A program made the translations under genes and the position numbers. Positions 33,569 through 42,722 of a DNA stretch of 52,377 bases are shown in pieces. How positions within the stretch are numbered: position 1 is the stretch's first letter; each line of letters begins with the position of its first letter. Source of the DNA: Firmicutes bacterium UBA4882 (GTDB lineage: Bacteria > Bacillota > UBA4882); contig DHDG01000069.1 in the NCBI GenBank assembly GCA_002399265.1, positions 413 to 52,789 on the forward strand, written 5' to 3'. Below the pieces are notes generated by a model. It worked only from the letters and a program-made list of their open reading frames with translations, did not search any database and was not told the origin of the DNA.

Positions 33569-34975
33569 CTAAAATGCAATCTTCCTTTTCGCCGAGGCGG
33601 CCAATTGATCCAGATAAGTTTTATCTTCAACCCGCAAGATGGCCGGATTAAAAAGCAGCTGTCCCAGACAAACCGCCGTCACCAAGGCTCCCATAACAGC
33701 CAGTACTGCGCCTGGTTCGAAAATGCCGCCAGCCCAGCCAGCCATGAAAGTGCCAACCGGTCCCATACATTGCGCAATTAGGCGCCGTACAGCGAACACC
33801 CGTCCCTGCAGCTCATGCGGGGTCTGTGACTGCCAAATGCTCTGCGAATGAGCGTTCATAATTGGCAGTGCGAAACTAATAAGAAAGGTCATCGCAGTTG
33901 CCAAGTAGAAACGCGATGTCACGCCGAAGATGATCTGAATAATCCCCTCCAAGGCCATCGGAATCAAGATGGCCAGGACACGCTTCTTTTTGAGACCGCC
34001 CCAGGTACTCATCAGAACTCCGCCAATTACTCCCCCGATGCCTGAGACAGTGCCTAAAAAAGCTAAGGCCGTTTCATAACTGAACCCACATGCCGACCAG
34101 TCAGCCGCCAAATTAAATTTGACGAGGATCGGCTGCAATATGCCATAAGGCGCGGTCGCCAGATTCGCTACCAAAAATGTGATCAGCAGCCAGAGCAAAG
34201 GTGGCCGCCGCCAGATAAAATCGGCCCCTTCCAGGATGTCTTTCCAGATACTTTTCTTTTTCTGCCCGAGCGCGCTCACCAGATCCGTTCTTTTGGGCGA
34301 AGGAATCTCCAAAAATAACAACGTAATCGCAGCAACGGCGAAAGTTAGCACATTGATCGCCGCGGTAAGCACTGTTCCGTCACTGATAGTGGCCAGAAAG
34401 CTGCCTATCATTCCAGAGATAGAGCCATTGCGGGCCAGTGTCGGCAATGAAATCAGCAGCGCCGCGAGCGCCGGAGAAAGAATGCCGGACAATGCCCAAA
34501 TGCTTTGCATCATCCCATTGGCACGTGGCAGCTGCTTTTCTGAAACCAGCATGGCATAGGAAGTATCAAAGGCCGCCCCATGAAATACCGCGGTTGATGA
34601 ATAGGCAGCCAGTATCAGACAAAGACTCCAAACTTCCAGGCGATTCATCAGCAACAAAGCTAGCAGGAGCAAACCGAGGCCTACGCTCACTGCATTCATA
34701 ACAATCATGGTTTTCCTGCGATCATGCCGGTCAACCCAGGCACCCGCCAAAGGGCCCAGTGCCAGTGTAGGAACAGCGGAGGCGATCGACATCGCCGAAA
34801 GCGCCCATGCCAAAAGGGATTTTTGCTCGTAAGCCGGATAAACTTTGGTTGTCAGCCAGATGTTCATGGCAAACAGCGTCAGCGAAGTACCAATCACTGA
34901 AAATGACTGCGTCAGCCAGACAATTGCGAAGGTACGGAATCCCTTGGCAGGCGCTTGATAGCTCAAGAAGATCAC
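33569..34975 (-). CDS. MFS transporter (drug/siderophore exporter type)
   Basis: This 468-residue protein has twelve or so TM helices and the MFS motif A region LGPLAGAWVDRHDRRKTMIV after TM2. The best fit is the DHA3/EntS-like exporter group. Two stretches at about 180-200 and 235-255 are longer than usual loops. Substrate unknown. It lies 37 bases downstream of an ArsR-type regulator gene on the same strand, so the regulator probably controls this exporter. The ATG has AGGAGT upstream. Confidence 0.87.
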   Translation of the reverse strand: MIFLSYQAPAKGFRTFAIVWLTQSFSVIGTSLTLFAMNIWLTTKVYPAYEQKSLLAWALSAMSIASAVPTLALGPLAGAWVDRHDRRKTMIVMNAVSVGLGLLLLALLLMNRLEVWSLCLILAAYSSTAVFHGAAFDTSYAMLVSEKQLPRANGMMQSIWALSGILSPALAALLISLPTLARNGSISGMIGSFLATISDGTVLTAAINVLTFAVAAITLLFLEIPSPKRTDLVSALGQKKKSIWKDILEGADFIWRRPPLLWLLITFLVANLATAPYGILQPILVKFNLAADWSACGFSYETALAFLGTVSGIGGVIGGVLMSTWGGLKKKRVLAILIPMALEGIIQIIFGVTSRFYLATAMTFLISFALPIMNAHSQSIWQSQTPHELQGRVFAVRRLIAQCMGPVGTFMAGWAGGIFEPGAVLAVMGALVTAVCLGQLLFNPAILRVEDKTYLDQLAASAKRKIAF

Positions 34976-35012
34976 TCCTACAGGAACAATCCTAAGTAAA
35001 TGCGATTGCTAC

Positions 35013-35951
35013 TTACTCATTTAAAAAACCGGACAGTTGTTCGGAGACATATTCAGTTACTCCTGGCCTGAGCGTAAAGCGATCGGGATTACCGGGATTA
35101 CCGTCTGCCACCAGTATCCGCACCAATCCAGACGCGCGTAGCGCTACCAGATGGTGGTGCACGGTACTTTTGGCCAAACCGCTAAAACGCACGACCTCCG
35201 AAAAACTACGCTGTCCCTCCGACAAAAAACGCAAGATTCGCAAGCGGTTTTCATCAGAGAGCGCCCGCGTTAGGCGCAGCAATGCCAGAGAAGGTTTCCC
35301 CGGCTCCACAGTGTCGATATTGGCCGGATAATAGAGGATTAATGAATCACGTGTGAGATCATAGACATCCCACGGGCTAAAATGATATTGCGGTATTAAC
35401 ACGACTGTCTGAGTGGCAGCAATCGGCTGCATCCGCAGGCCAAAGGTAAGCTGTTCAATGAAATCCTCCGGGTTTGCGTCTTTGGCCGCTATTTTCTGTA
35501 GCTCTGCCTTTTCAGCAAGCTTGGGTGCCAGATCTGATTCCACAGCGCGATAATATTGCTCATACCAAAGGTTGAGCACTTCAACTGCCTGATCCCGTGC
35601 CTTTTGCAAATCAGAGCATTTATTTAGTACTTCTATACGGGCGGAGGTTTGAAACAGACTAAACGTGTCATTCGCAGGCAAAGACGCCAGCCAATTGAGG
35701 TATGCGCCAATATCCTGCCGGTATGCCGGCGGTGTTTTCCAGACCAAACTGGGGACAATTACGCAGGCTCGCGATTCAGGTTTAATACGGGCCAGCCTGG
35801 AAGCAAAATCCTTATTTAAACCGTGCCTCACCCTGACGGCCCAGTCTTTCCCCAAATCCAATAATGCATGCCGACGGCGCGCGATAAACGCATGCAGGCT
35901 GATATATAGTTCGTAAACAGGCGAATAGTCGTTTTCAATAAGAAATGGCAT
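35013..35951 (-). CDS. ArsR-type winged-helix regulator with large N-terminal domain
   Basis: This 312-residue protein has its HTH at the C-terminus: LSDENRLRILRFLSEGQRSF, then SEVVRFSGLAKSTVHHHLVA (about 232-275). The N-terminal 220 residues are helical and presumably sense a ligand; this layout (DUF5937-like) occurs in regulators of exporters. There are no ArsR metal-site Cys residues. It is the first gene of a two-gene unit with the MFS exporter. Confidence 0.82.
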   Translation of the reverse strand: MPFLIENDYSPVYELYISLHAFIARRRHALLDLGKDWAVRVRHGLNKDFASRLARIKPESRACVIVPSLVWKTPPAYRQDIGAYLNWLASLPANDTFSLFQTSARIEVLNKCSDLQKARDQAVEVLNLWYEQYYRAVESDLAPKLAEKAELQKIAAKDANPEDFIEQLTFGLRMQPIAATQTVVLIPQYHFSPWDVYDLTRDSLILYYPANIDTVEPGKPSLALLRLTRALSDENRLRILRFLSEGQRSFSEVVRFSGLAKSTVHHHLVALRASGLVRILVADGNPGNPDRFTLRPGVTEYVSEQLSGFLNE

Positions 35952-36133
35952 GTTCGACCCCCATCGAACTATTCTATAATTCGATGATAATCGAACTCGC
36001 CCTCTTTGTCAATACTTGAATGCAACCAATTATCGTCGGAAAGCCGCCTGCACCATGTCGACCGCACCATGTCGCCTGCACCAAGTCGACTGTGCAAGAA
36101 CCGCATCTCCAAACAGCAGAAGCCGCGGTGCGC

Positions 36134-36865
36134 CTACAGTACGCGGCTTTGCATTTTGTCATAATACATACGTTCATCGGCAATCTTAATTAGTTGCTCC
36201 AACTCCAGGCTGTCTTCTGGAAATGCCGCGATCCCGCAATTAACCACCAAACTATGGCGCCGCTGGAGACGTTCTTTAAAACGATTGACAACTTGTTCAG
36301 CCCCTTCTTTTCCGGTATCTCGCAATACCAGCAAGAATTCATCTCCGCCATATCGCGACAAAATATCTCTTTCGCGCATCGTTTCAATCATCGTGCGGGC
36401 CAGTAATCGCAAGGTTTTGTCGCCAAAAACATGCCCCTTCGTGTCGTTGATTGACTTGAAATTTAATAAATCAATCATCACGACCACATAACGGGGACCC
36501 AATTCGGTGGAGTGGCCTTCCCGACATGAATGTTCAAAACCACGCCGATTAAGTAATCCTGTTAAATAGTCGGTATTAGCGGCATTTCTGAAAAAAAACA
36601 GCGCCCTGCTATAGATGAAGACCGCATGAAAAAGCGAAGCAGTATGTGTGAAAAAGACAAAGATGCCCATGCCCTTGATTATCTCGGGCATACTGCCATC
36701 AGGCTCAATAAAAACAGCTCGCAAAGTCATATAGGTAGCCAGTAGGATCGCTACCAATAAGGTCAATCGCAAATGAGATTTAATTTCGGAAGGAGAGCGT
36801 AACCAGAAAAAGAGTGCGATTATCAGCCAAATGTAAGATGCCGCAACTAATAACCAGTCAACCAT
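36134..36865 (-). CDS. Membrane diguanylate cyclase (GGDEF)
   Basis: This 243-residue protein has three TM helices (about 4-22, 32-51, 64-88) and a GGDEF domain from residue 97 (NTDYLTGLLNRRGFE). The active site GGDEF is intact (173-177), as are the metal Asp132, the guanine-binding Asn140 and Asp149, and the inhibitory I-site RERD (164-167) five residues before GGDEF. It should therefore make c-di-GMP from two GTP and be feedback inhibited. The short TM sensor has no recognisable ligand domain. It is transcribed away from the XRE regulator gene. Confidence 0.92.
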   Translation of the reverse strand: MVDWLLVAASYIWLIIALFFWLRSPSEIKSHLRLTLLVAILLATYMTLRAVFIEPDGSMPEIIKGMGIFVFFTHTASLFHAVFIYSRALFFFRNAANTDYLTGLLNRRGFEHSCREGHSTELGPRYVVVMIDLLNFKSINDTKGHVFGDKTLRLLARTMIETMRERDILSRYGGDEFLLVLRDTGKEGAEQVVNRFKERLQRRHSLVVNCGIAAFPEDSLELEQLIKIADERMYYDKMQSRVL

Positions 36866-36981
36866 CCTAACCAGTTCCTCTCTTTAACTGATCCTGTGTC
36901 AAGATGTCATCTGCACTTATCGTCACCTGTTTCCCACTTCTTAGATGAATTGGATCTATATGGATAATGATATTGTACATA

Positions 36982-36996
36982 TTGACTAATTGTCAA
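36982..36996. promoter_or_regulatory. Palindrome between divergent GGDEF and XRE genes
   Basis: TTGACTAATTGTCAA is a perfect inverted repeat (TTGAC/GTCAA, five-base spacer) in the 227-bp divergent interval. Such a site could be the operator of the XRE regulator and would control both genes; this is an inference from position. The rest of the interval shows no other gene. Confidence 0.4.
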
Positions 36997-37092
36997 CCCC
37001 TTGTTTTCCCGTTTCGTCCAGTTTGAGTTTCTGGGACTGGAATTCTGCTACTATATGGACAAGAGGTTATTCTGAATATACGGGGTGCAATA

Positions 37093-37596
37093 ATGATTTT
37101 CGGCAACCGCCTGAAAGCTCTGCGCGAAGCAAGTGGATTATCAAGAAAAGCGTTTGCTGAGGCGATGGGTGTGTCTTATTCCACGATTTCCAAGTATGAA
37201 AATGGTGAACGATTCCCAGACTTGGATCTGCTCAGGAAGTTCGCCATGCATTTTGATGTCAGTGCCGATTATTTACTAGGCATTACTCCGATTCCGTCCG
37301 CGCCTGGTGCGGGCGGCGCGGGCCATAAACATCACCCCGAAAGCACAAAAACCGATAATGGAGATAGTGGCTTTACCGCAATCCCCAGGCCTTCTGTGCT
37401 TAAACAGCTCTCCCAAACGGAGCGCCAGACCTATCTAGAATTATGCCGTGAGAGCGACGGCCCGTTTACCGATGATCATTCCGCTAAGAATACAGATGAA
37501 CAGATACTGTCTGATGAGGTCATTATCAGTCTGGTCAGGTTCTACAAGATGATTCAGAGAAAAAGTACTTCCGGTGATAAACCACATGATCGCTGA
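37093..37596 (+). CDS. XRE-family transcriptional regulator
   Basis: This 167-residue protein has an N-terminal Cro/C1-type HTH (residues 5-60: RLKALREASGLSRKAFAEAM, then GVSYSTISKYENGERFPDLD and FDVSADYLLGI). The remaining 100 residues are polar, with a Gly/Ala/His-rich linker (about 70-90) and no clear domain. Such regulators in Firmicutes control anything from prophage to sporulation genes; no phage genes are seen here. The ATG has a weak ribosome site (GGGGTG). A long terminator follows at 37653. Confidence 0.88.
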   Translation: MIFGNRLKALREASGLSRKAFAEAMGVSYSTISKYENGERFPDLDLLRKFAMHFDVSADYLLGITPIPSAPGAGGAGHKHHPESTKTDNGDSGFTAIPRPSVLKQLSQTERQTYLELCRESDGPFTDDHSAKNTDEQILSDEVIISLVRFYKMIQRKSTSGDKPHDR

Positions 37597-37652
37597 TCAA
37601 AGCCTCTGTTGCTTAATTTATCGGCTGAAAGACCTGTTAAGATTAGGGTAGC

Positions 37653-37684
37653 AAAAGCCCAGGCTGTTAAAAGCCCGGGCTTTT
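37653..37684 (+). terminator. Terminator after the XRE gene
   Basis: AAAAGCCC-A-GGCT pairs with AGCC-C-GGGCTTTT, a 12-pair stem with one mismatch and a six-base loop, ending in TTTT. Confidence 0.85.
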
Positions 37685-37699
37685 CTGTTGATCGGCGAT

Positions 37700-37779
37700 G
37701 GAACTTTGGGGACGGTTCTAAAAGTGCAACATGTCATTAATTGGGATTTGGCACTTTTAGAACCGTCCCCAAAGGTTCC
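37700..37779. repeat. Nested palindromic repeat, copy D
   Basis: Arms 37700-37727 and 37751-37779 are reverse complements with a one-base length difference. The core GGGGACGGTTCT is the same as in copies A-C, but the flanks are now CTTT and AAAG instead of the ACACA type. It lies between the XRE gene terminator and the end of the convergent ABC-2 permease gene. Confidence 0.88.
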
Positions 37780-37788
37780 GGCTTAGGA

Positions 37789-38844
37789 TTAAGCCTCCTG
37801 CCTTTTCAAGGCAATAATCGATAGTAACAATGATACTGCTATGATTGCGCCGATATACAACAACCCGATGATATACTCACTAAATGGAGCCGTTGTATAT
37901 AACGCGTTGCGAACCCCGTCGGCAATAAAGTAACCCGGCGTGTATTTGGAAATAGTGCCGATGACCCCGGGCAATTCAGCAAACCACATACCCCAAAGTA
38001 AGAAGATATAAGCCACTGTGGAAACTGCGGATGCGGCCTGCAGATCCTTAACCGCTACTCCAATGAACGCCCCCAGGAACGAAGCCATGAGAGCTCCCAT
38101 CAAAATATAGAGCCACGCCAAGGCCAGATTACCTACCATGCTGCCGTTGACAATCATGATTACAAGCGATCCAAATGAGCTCAAGGCTACACCATAGGCC
38201 GCTTTACCAATAACAATATCCAGAAAACTAGCTGGTGTAATCAACAATGCGTCCAACGTTTTCAGTTGCCGTTCGCTGGCGATCGTGGCAGGCAATAACG
38301 TTAGACTCGACATGATCGCCATCACAACCCACGTTGGCAACATGGCTTGGGAAGTATTGATGCTCCTCACCGGTTTCACATTGAGCTGCATCGGTTCAAC
38401 AATCCCGGAAAAATTCCTGGCCATTTCACGCAAGGTGCTTTGAATGATCACCGAGGTGTTGGGCGAACTCTCATCGGTGGCGATGTCAATTTGGACTTGC
38501 TCTCCAGCCAGCAGGGCGGCGGAAGTGCCCTCCGGAATCTTAATGACGGCGGAAATCTTGCCGCGTTCCAGCTGTTGCATAGCTTCACTTTCGCTCATTT
38601 CTACGACCTTGAAGAGCGATACACCCTTAATTTCGATCTCTTCCAGAGCCTGTGCGAATTGCCCCTGGTTTTCGCCAAGGATGACAACGTCCGCGCTTGA
38701 AATCGACGGCTGCCTGTTAACCAGATTCATGATCAGAGAGAGCGCGACTGGCAGCGCCAGAAAAAAGATCAATCCTTTGCTGCGAAAAGACTGCTTAATA
38801 TCCGACCAAAGGATAATCCAGACGTTTCTCCAGCTTAGCCTCAT
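37789..38844 (-). CDS. ABC-2 type export permease
   Basis: This 351-residue protein has a TM helix near the N-terminus (about 22-40), a large extracytoplasmic loop of some 130 residues and five TM helices at about 170-345. This is the ABC-2/DrrB/NatB layout with a YhgE-like loop. Substrate unknown; drug, sodium or lipid export are all possible. The ATG overlaps the TGA of the ATPase gene (ATGA), so the two are coupled. Confidence 0.88.
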   Translation of the reverse strand: MRLSWRNVWIILWSDIKQSFRSKGLIFFLALPVALSLIMNLVNRQPSISSADVVILGENQGQFAQALEEIEIKGVSLFKVVEMSESEAMQQLERGKISAVIKIPEGTSAALLAGEQVQIDIATDESSPNTSVIIQSTLREMARNFSGIVEPMQLNVKPVRSINTSQAMLPTWVVMAIMSSLTLLPATIASERQLKTLDALLITPASFLDIVIGKAAYGVALSSFGSLVIMIVNGSMVGNLALAWLYILMGALMASFLGAFIGVAVKDLQAASAVSTVAYIFLLWGMWFAELPGVIGTISKYTPGYFIADGVRNALYTTAPFSEYIIGLLYIGAIIAVSLLLSIIALKRQEA

Positions 38845-39680
38845 TGTAAACCCCTCCCGGTCATGCGAATGAATACATCCTCCAGTGATGGTTCAACGGT
38901 ATTAATCTTAACAACGCCTTGACCGATCAGGGCGGCCATTTTCTGGTTCAAATCCGGATCATTCAGTGTCAAAATGTTATTCGTCCCATCCTGCATCATA
39001 ATAGCGATCGTACGATCGCTGAACGATTCCTTCAGTGCGGTCGGAGAATCCATAGCCACGATAACGCCTTCGTTAATAATGGCAACTCGATTACACAGAT
39101 CATCCGCTTCATCCATGTTGTGTGTTGTCAAAAAGACGGTGGTTCCTTGAGCAGCCGTCTCGCGTACTACCTCACGCAAACGTACTGCTGACGCAGGATC
39201 CAGACCGGAAGTAGGCTCGTCCAGGAATAAAACGCGCGGTTGCGGCAGGAGCGCCCGCGCAAATGCAATACGCTGTTTCATCCCCTTGGAGTATTTTTTA
39301 ATCAGTTCGTTGGCTTTGGGTGTCATTTCGACCAATTCCAGCAACTCATCTACCAATTTGCGAGGTTGACGGTACAGGTCGCCGAAAAACTGGAGCAGTT
39401 CCTTGCCTGTCATCGTTTCATAAAGATAACTATTTTCAAACAATACGCCAATCAACCTGTGCAACTGCTGACGATCCCCCGGAATCGGCGCACCGGCAAC
39501 CGTCGCCGTGCCGGAGGTAGGATCCATTAGCCCGCTCAGGATGCGAACAGTGGTAGTCTTACCGGCTCCATTAGGGCCGAGGAACCCGAAAATCTCGCCT
39601 GGCGCTACTTCAAAAGACACGCCTTTGACTGCCTGCACCTTTCCATTATAGGTTTTGGTCAAGTCCTGAACTTGTATCAA
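38841..39680 (-). CDS. ABC transporter ATPase (ABC-2 exporter partner)
   Basis: This ATPase of about 279 residues has Walker A GPNGAGKTTT, Q-loop FENSYLYETMTGKE, signature YSKGMKQRIAFARAL, Walker B VLFLDEPTSGLDP and switch His in LTTHNMDE. It matches CcmA/NatA-type exporters. I place the start at TTG 39680 (IQVQDLTKTYNGKV follows), eight bases after GAGGAG; the open frame extends to 39725 but has no ribosome site there. It pairs with the overlapping permease. Confidence 0.92.
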   Translation of the reverse strand: MIQVQDLTKTYNGKVQAVKGVSFEVAPGEIFGFLGPNGAGKTTTVRILSGLMDPTSGTATVAGAPIPGDRQQLHRLIGVLFENSYLYETMTGKELLQFFGDLYRQPRKLVDELLELVEMTPKANELIKKYSKGMKQRIAFARALLPQPRVLFLDEPTSGLDPASAVRLREVVRETAAQGTTVFLTTHNMDEADDLCNRVAIINEGVIVAMDSPTALKESFSDRTIAIMMQDGTNNILTLNDPDLNQKMAALIGQGVVKINTVEPSLEDVFIRMTGRGLQ

Positions 39681-39770
39681 GCATTTCACTCCTCTGATTA
39701 TGATCAGTTGCATGCATGGTACCACATGGGATTAACACACATTCTTGTACGGAAAAGTGCGCGGATAGTT

Positions 39771-40316
39771 TCAAATTAAGGCAATTGAAACCTCGACGGA
39801 TTCCCGCAGCGCAAAGCTGGCCTTGACTATATTCTCGTTGACCAGGACGCTTCCTTCTTTGATGCGGCGCTGCCATTCACTGCGGCTGATTTCGCGCAAA
39901 TATTGCGCCAACACTTGATCAAGCCGTATTCCCGCCGGTGCAGCCAGGATCCTGATCACGATTGTGCTGAACCCGGCGCCGCGCAGTTCATTCACAGAGA
40001 GCGGCCGCGGTGTAGTTTGCGGATCTGCTGCAGGACAGTCGTCCTCGCGCCCAGCCGCAGCTGCCAGAGACTCTTCGGTTACCCTTTTGTTCCAGGTATG
40101 ATCTTTGGGACATTTATAGATCGCAAAGACGTGAATATTTTTGCCATTAGCGTTACGGCGCACTTTTCCCGAATCGGCAAATGGAACAACCTTGCCGCAA
40201 TTAGCGCAATAGCGGTTGATAACATTACGGTTGTTTTCGCAAGCTGCGTTTGCTGAGTTTTCTGCTACGGATGGTTCCTGTACCGTCAATATCCAATTAA
40301 CATGATAGGTCGACAC
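39771..40316 (-). CDS. Zinc-ribbon and S4-like domain protein
   Basis: This 181-residue protein has an N-terminal zinc-binding block (RYCANCGKVVPF, then YKCPKDHTWNK; three Cys and a His, about 35-75), an acidic Ala-rich linker and a C-terminal S4-like RNA-binding domain (IRLDQVLAQYLREISRSEWQ, then KEGSVLVNENIVKASFALRE, about 130-178). S4 domains bind structured RNA in ribosomal and modification proteins. I do not know this combination as a named family; a ribosome- or tRNA-related role is inferred. The start is GTG 40316, six bases after GGAGGG. Confidence 0.72.
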   Translation of the reverse strand: MSTYHVNWILTVQEPSVAENSANAACENNRNVINRYCANCGKVVPFADSGKVRRNANGKNIHVFAIYKCPKDHTWNKRVTEESLAAAAGREDDCPAADPQTTPRPLSVNELRGAGFSTIVIRILAAPAGIRLDQVLAQYLREISRSEWQRRIKEGSVLVNENIVKASFALRESVEVSIALI

Positions 40317-40591
40317 GGTTTTCCCTCCATCTCTGAAAGGAACCGTGTGCTCGGCGGTTGGGCACTATATTGTGATTTGCTGAATAAATAAGCCGGCAAA
40401 AACAATCGGAGCAGCAGCCGCGCGGAAGCACACAGTTCCTCCACTTGGCCGCCTTGGCGAGCATAAAAATAGACCCACCCCGGACGATCCGGAGCAGGCC
40501 GATAAGCCGTCACCAATCCGTGGGTAACCAAACTGGACAACAGAAAATAAGTCCCGATCCATATGAATCGATCACTAATGACCCAATCCAT
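40286..40591 (-). CDS. Hypothetical membrane-type small protein
   Basis: A 101-codon ORF with one hydrophobic segment (FIWIGTYFLLSSLVTHGLVT) and an amphipathic stretch later (LLLRLFLPAYLF). It ends 31 bases inside the next gene. The ATG has only AGGAAG 19 bases upstream, so its translation is uncertain. I recognise no family. It is listed because it fills part of an otherwise unexplained 588-bp interval. Confidence 0.35.
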   Translation of the reverse strand: MDWVISDRFIWIGTYFLLSSLVTHGLVTAYRPAPDRPGWVYFYARQGGQVEELCASARLLLRLFLPAYLFSKSQYSAQPPSTRFLSEMEGKPCRPIMLIGY

Positions 40592-40606
40592 ATGTTGCGA
40601 TCCGGA

Positions 40607-40828
40607 TTATCTTCCTGTTTCCTCTGCAATTTGGTCAGTTACCCTATTTTTTCGCCGGCAGCAATTGCACATCCCCCTGCCTCGCCGCAATAGGCGGCTG
40701 CCACCATTATATCTCTGACTGCCCAACGCGACCGGGAAAAGATCATTCGGGTCAATTCTTTCCTGTTCTTGAACAGGACTATTAGTCAATGTACCGAATT
40801 TTGCTAATTGCAGTCCTGACTGTGACAA
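40607..40828 (-). CDS. Doubtful small ORF with Cys/Arg cluster
   Basis: A 73-codon TTG-start ORF with weak GGATA upstream, ending MCNCCRRKNRVTD and following. It contains an 18-bp palindrome (40761-40778, TCCTGTTC/GAACAGGA). No family is recognised. It may be non-coding; the 40.6-40.9 kb interval holds nothing else I can support. Confidence 0.2.
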   Translation of the reverse strand: MSQSGLQLAKFGTLTNSPVQEQERIDPNDLFPVALGSQRYNGGSRLLRRGRGMCNCCRRKNRVTDQIAEETGR

Positions 40829-40904
40829 GGTATCCTTATTTATTGAATATGCCGCAATAGAGGGTTATAAGGTTTGTAAAAAATACACTGGATGGAGGAG
40901 AAAC

Positions 40905-41213
40905 ATGCGCACTATATTTAGGTTATCTTTTGTACTCTGCATTCTGCTATGCGTCTTGTCGGTGTTTGGAGCTGGCTGCAATAAAAATCAGAATTACACG
41001 CTCACAATAGCAGTCACAGGTAATGGTACTGTAGTGCCGGAAGTCGGTACCCATATATACGCAGCTGGTACTGTTGTTACTCTGAAAGCAACACCGGAAG
41101 CCGGTTATACTTTCGATTCCTGGAGCGGACCGGATGGCACTTCAATATCCACCAAGAATACTATTGTAATGGACAAGAAAAAACTCATCACCGCAGTATT
41201 CAGCAAATTGTAA
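40905..41213 (+). CDS. Lipoprotein with one divergent InlB B-repeat
   Basis: This 102-residue protein has a lipoprotein signal peptide (MRTIFRLSFVLCILLCVLSV, then FGAGC with Cys25 as the likely lipidated residue). The mature part is a single InlB-type beta repeat (PF18998-like): YTLTIAVTGNGTVVPEVG, AGTVVTLKATPEAGYTFDSW, TIVMDKKKLITAVF. In large surface proteins this unit occurs in tandem; here it is the whole protein. Location: outer face of the membrane. Function unknown. The ATG has GGAGGAG upstream. Confidence 0.85.
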   Translation: MRTIFRLSFVLCILLCVLSVFGAGCNKNQNYTLTIAVTGNGTVVPEVGTHIYAAGTVVTLKATPEAGYTFDSWSGPDGTSISTKNTIVMDKKKLITAVFSKL

Positions 41214-41339
41214 TATCCTTTGGCTGTGCCTGTTCTACCTGAAAATATGGGTACAGTTGGCATTGAACTATTTGTGGATATTCTGCCAGAATAGACGTAC
41301 TAATTAAAATGCTGCTATTAAACAAAGGGAGGCCTGTTA

Positions 41340-42722
41340 ATGACGATTGGCCGTAATCCTGCCGAACGCTCCTTCTTACGCGAGTTAGTGGCGGAAATGG
41401 AGCATAAAGCACCCTATGCCTCGATCCTCATTAATGAAAACCGCAGCCTGGCGATTAGTTCCGCCACCCGGATGGATCGGGTCAATGAAACCGGACCGCA
41501 GGCTGGTGCCGTACTGACTGCTTGGACTGGAGAGCATTTTGAAGAAGAAGTCACATCCGACCTTAGCCGCGATGGCCTGGCCCAAGCTGCCCGGAATTTG
41601 ATTGGTCGCATCAGTGTAAAGCCCGGTGGCTTGTCGATCGACCCGGGCCCGCCGACCGCGGCAGATTATGCGACGGCGCACCGCATCGATCCTGCGCAGG
41701 TTGCCATCTCGGATAAGCTGGAGCATTGTCGTGAGATGCGCCGGCAGATCCAAGAAGCTGATCAACGCATCGTGGATGCCTCTTGCCGCTACAATGAGAA
41801 TCGCATCAAGACAACCTTTGTGAACCGCAACCGCGACCTATTTCAGGAGATAACCTACCTGACATTCGGACCAATGATTGTCATCAGCGATGGTAGTACA
41901 ACCCGCTATGACATACTTTATAATGCGGGAACCGGAGGTTATGAGCTGGCACAAGTTGATCAGCAGGAAGTCGATGCCATGATCGCACGCATTCCCTGCC
42001 TACTGCAAGCTAAGCGCGTCGAGCCGGGCCTCTATGATGTCATCACCTGCCCCGCAGCGTCCGGCCTAATCGCTCACGAGTCTTTCGGACACGGCGTCGA
42101 AACCGATATGTTCCTGAAAGGCCGCGCCCGCGCGCATGACTACATTAACCGCCCGGTCGGTTCGGAACTGGTCGATTTATACGACGACCCCACCTGGCCG
42201 GCTGGCCCGGGTTCCTTTTTCTTTGATGATGAGGGGCAGCCTGCTTCGCAGACCAAAGTGCTTGATAAGGGCGTTTTGGTAAGCGGACTGACCGATCTGA
42301 ACGCTGCAATGCGCCTGAAACTCCCCCGTACCGCCAATGGCCGGCGGGAAGGTACCGGCAAAGCCTACGCCCGCATGACCAACACCTACTTTGGTGCCGG
42401 CTCTGATAAGCTGGAAGATATGATCGCCAGTATTGAACATGGCATCTATCTCGGTGATTTTGAAAGCGGTATGGAAGATCCCAAAGGCTGGGGCGTGCAA
42501 TGCGTGCTTCGCTGGGGCCGTGCGATTGAGGACGGCAAGCTGACTGACCAGTACTTTACCCAAGTAGGCCTGACTGGCTATGTGCCCGACCTGCTGGGCA
42601 GCATTTCAATGACAGCCGATGATATTCGACTTTCCGGAGGTACCTGCGGTAAAGGCTACAAGGAATGGGTGCGGGTCGGCGATGGCGGCCCCCACATGAA
42701 GATGAAAGCGAGGTTGGGCTGA
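41340..42722 (+). CDS. tldD: TldD-type metalloprotease subunit
   Basis: This 460-residue protein belongs to the TldD/PmbA peptidase U62 family. It has the zinc motif HESFGH (246-251) with downstream GVETDMF, plus the family segments TFVNRNRDLFQE and GGTCGKGYKEW near the C-terminus. TldD and TldE form a heterodimer that trims unfolded peptides and matures some RiPPs. The ATG follows GGGAGG by eight bases. Its TGA overlaps the next gene by one base (TGATG), as expected for a stoichiometric pair. Confidence 0.93.
   Translation: MTIGRNPAERSFLRELVAEMEHKAPYASILINENRSLAISSATRMDRVNETGPQAGAVLTAWTGEHFEEEVTSDLSRDGLAQAARNLIGRISVKPGGLSIDPGPPTAADYATAHRIDPAQVAISDKLEHCREMRRQIQEADQRIVDASCRYNENRIKTTFVNRNRDLFQEITYLTFGPMIVISDGSTTRYDILYNAGTGGYELAQVDQQEVDAMIARIPCLLQAKRVEPGLYDVITCPAASGLIAHESFGHGVETDMFLKGRARAHDYINRPVGSELVDLYDDPTWPAGPGSFFFDDEGQPASQTKVLDKGVLVSGLTDLNAAMRLKLPRTANGRREGTGKAYARMTNTYFGAGSDKLEDMIASIEHGIYLGDFESGMEDPKGWGVQCVLRWGRAIEDGKLTDQYFTQVGLTGYVPDLLGSISMTADDIRLSGGTCGKGYKEWVRVGDGGPHMKMKARLG

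Noticed and set aside
36047..36093. Short direct repeats CTGCACCATGTCG in the 36.0 kb intergenic gap
   Set aside because: Three imperfect units of 12-16 bases with no link to a gene or structure; too little to claim a function.
40761..40778. LexA-type operator
   Set aside because: The 18-bp palindrome TCCTGTTC/GAACAGGA has the half-sites inverted relative to GAAC-N4-GTTC and lies in front of no SOS-type gene.
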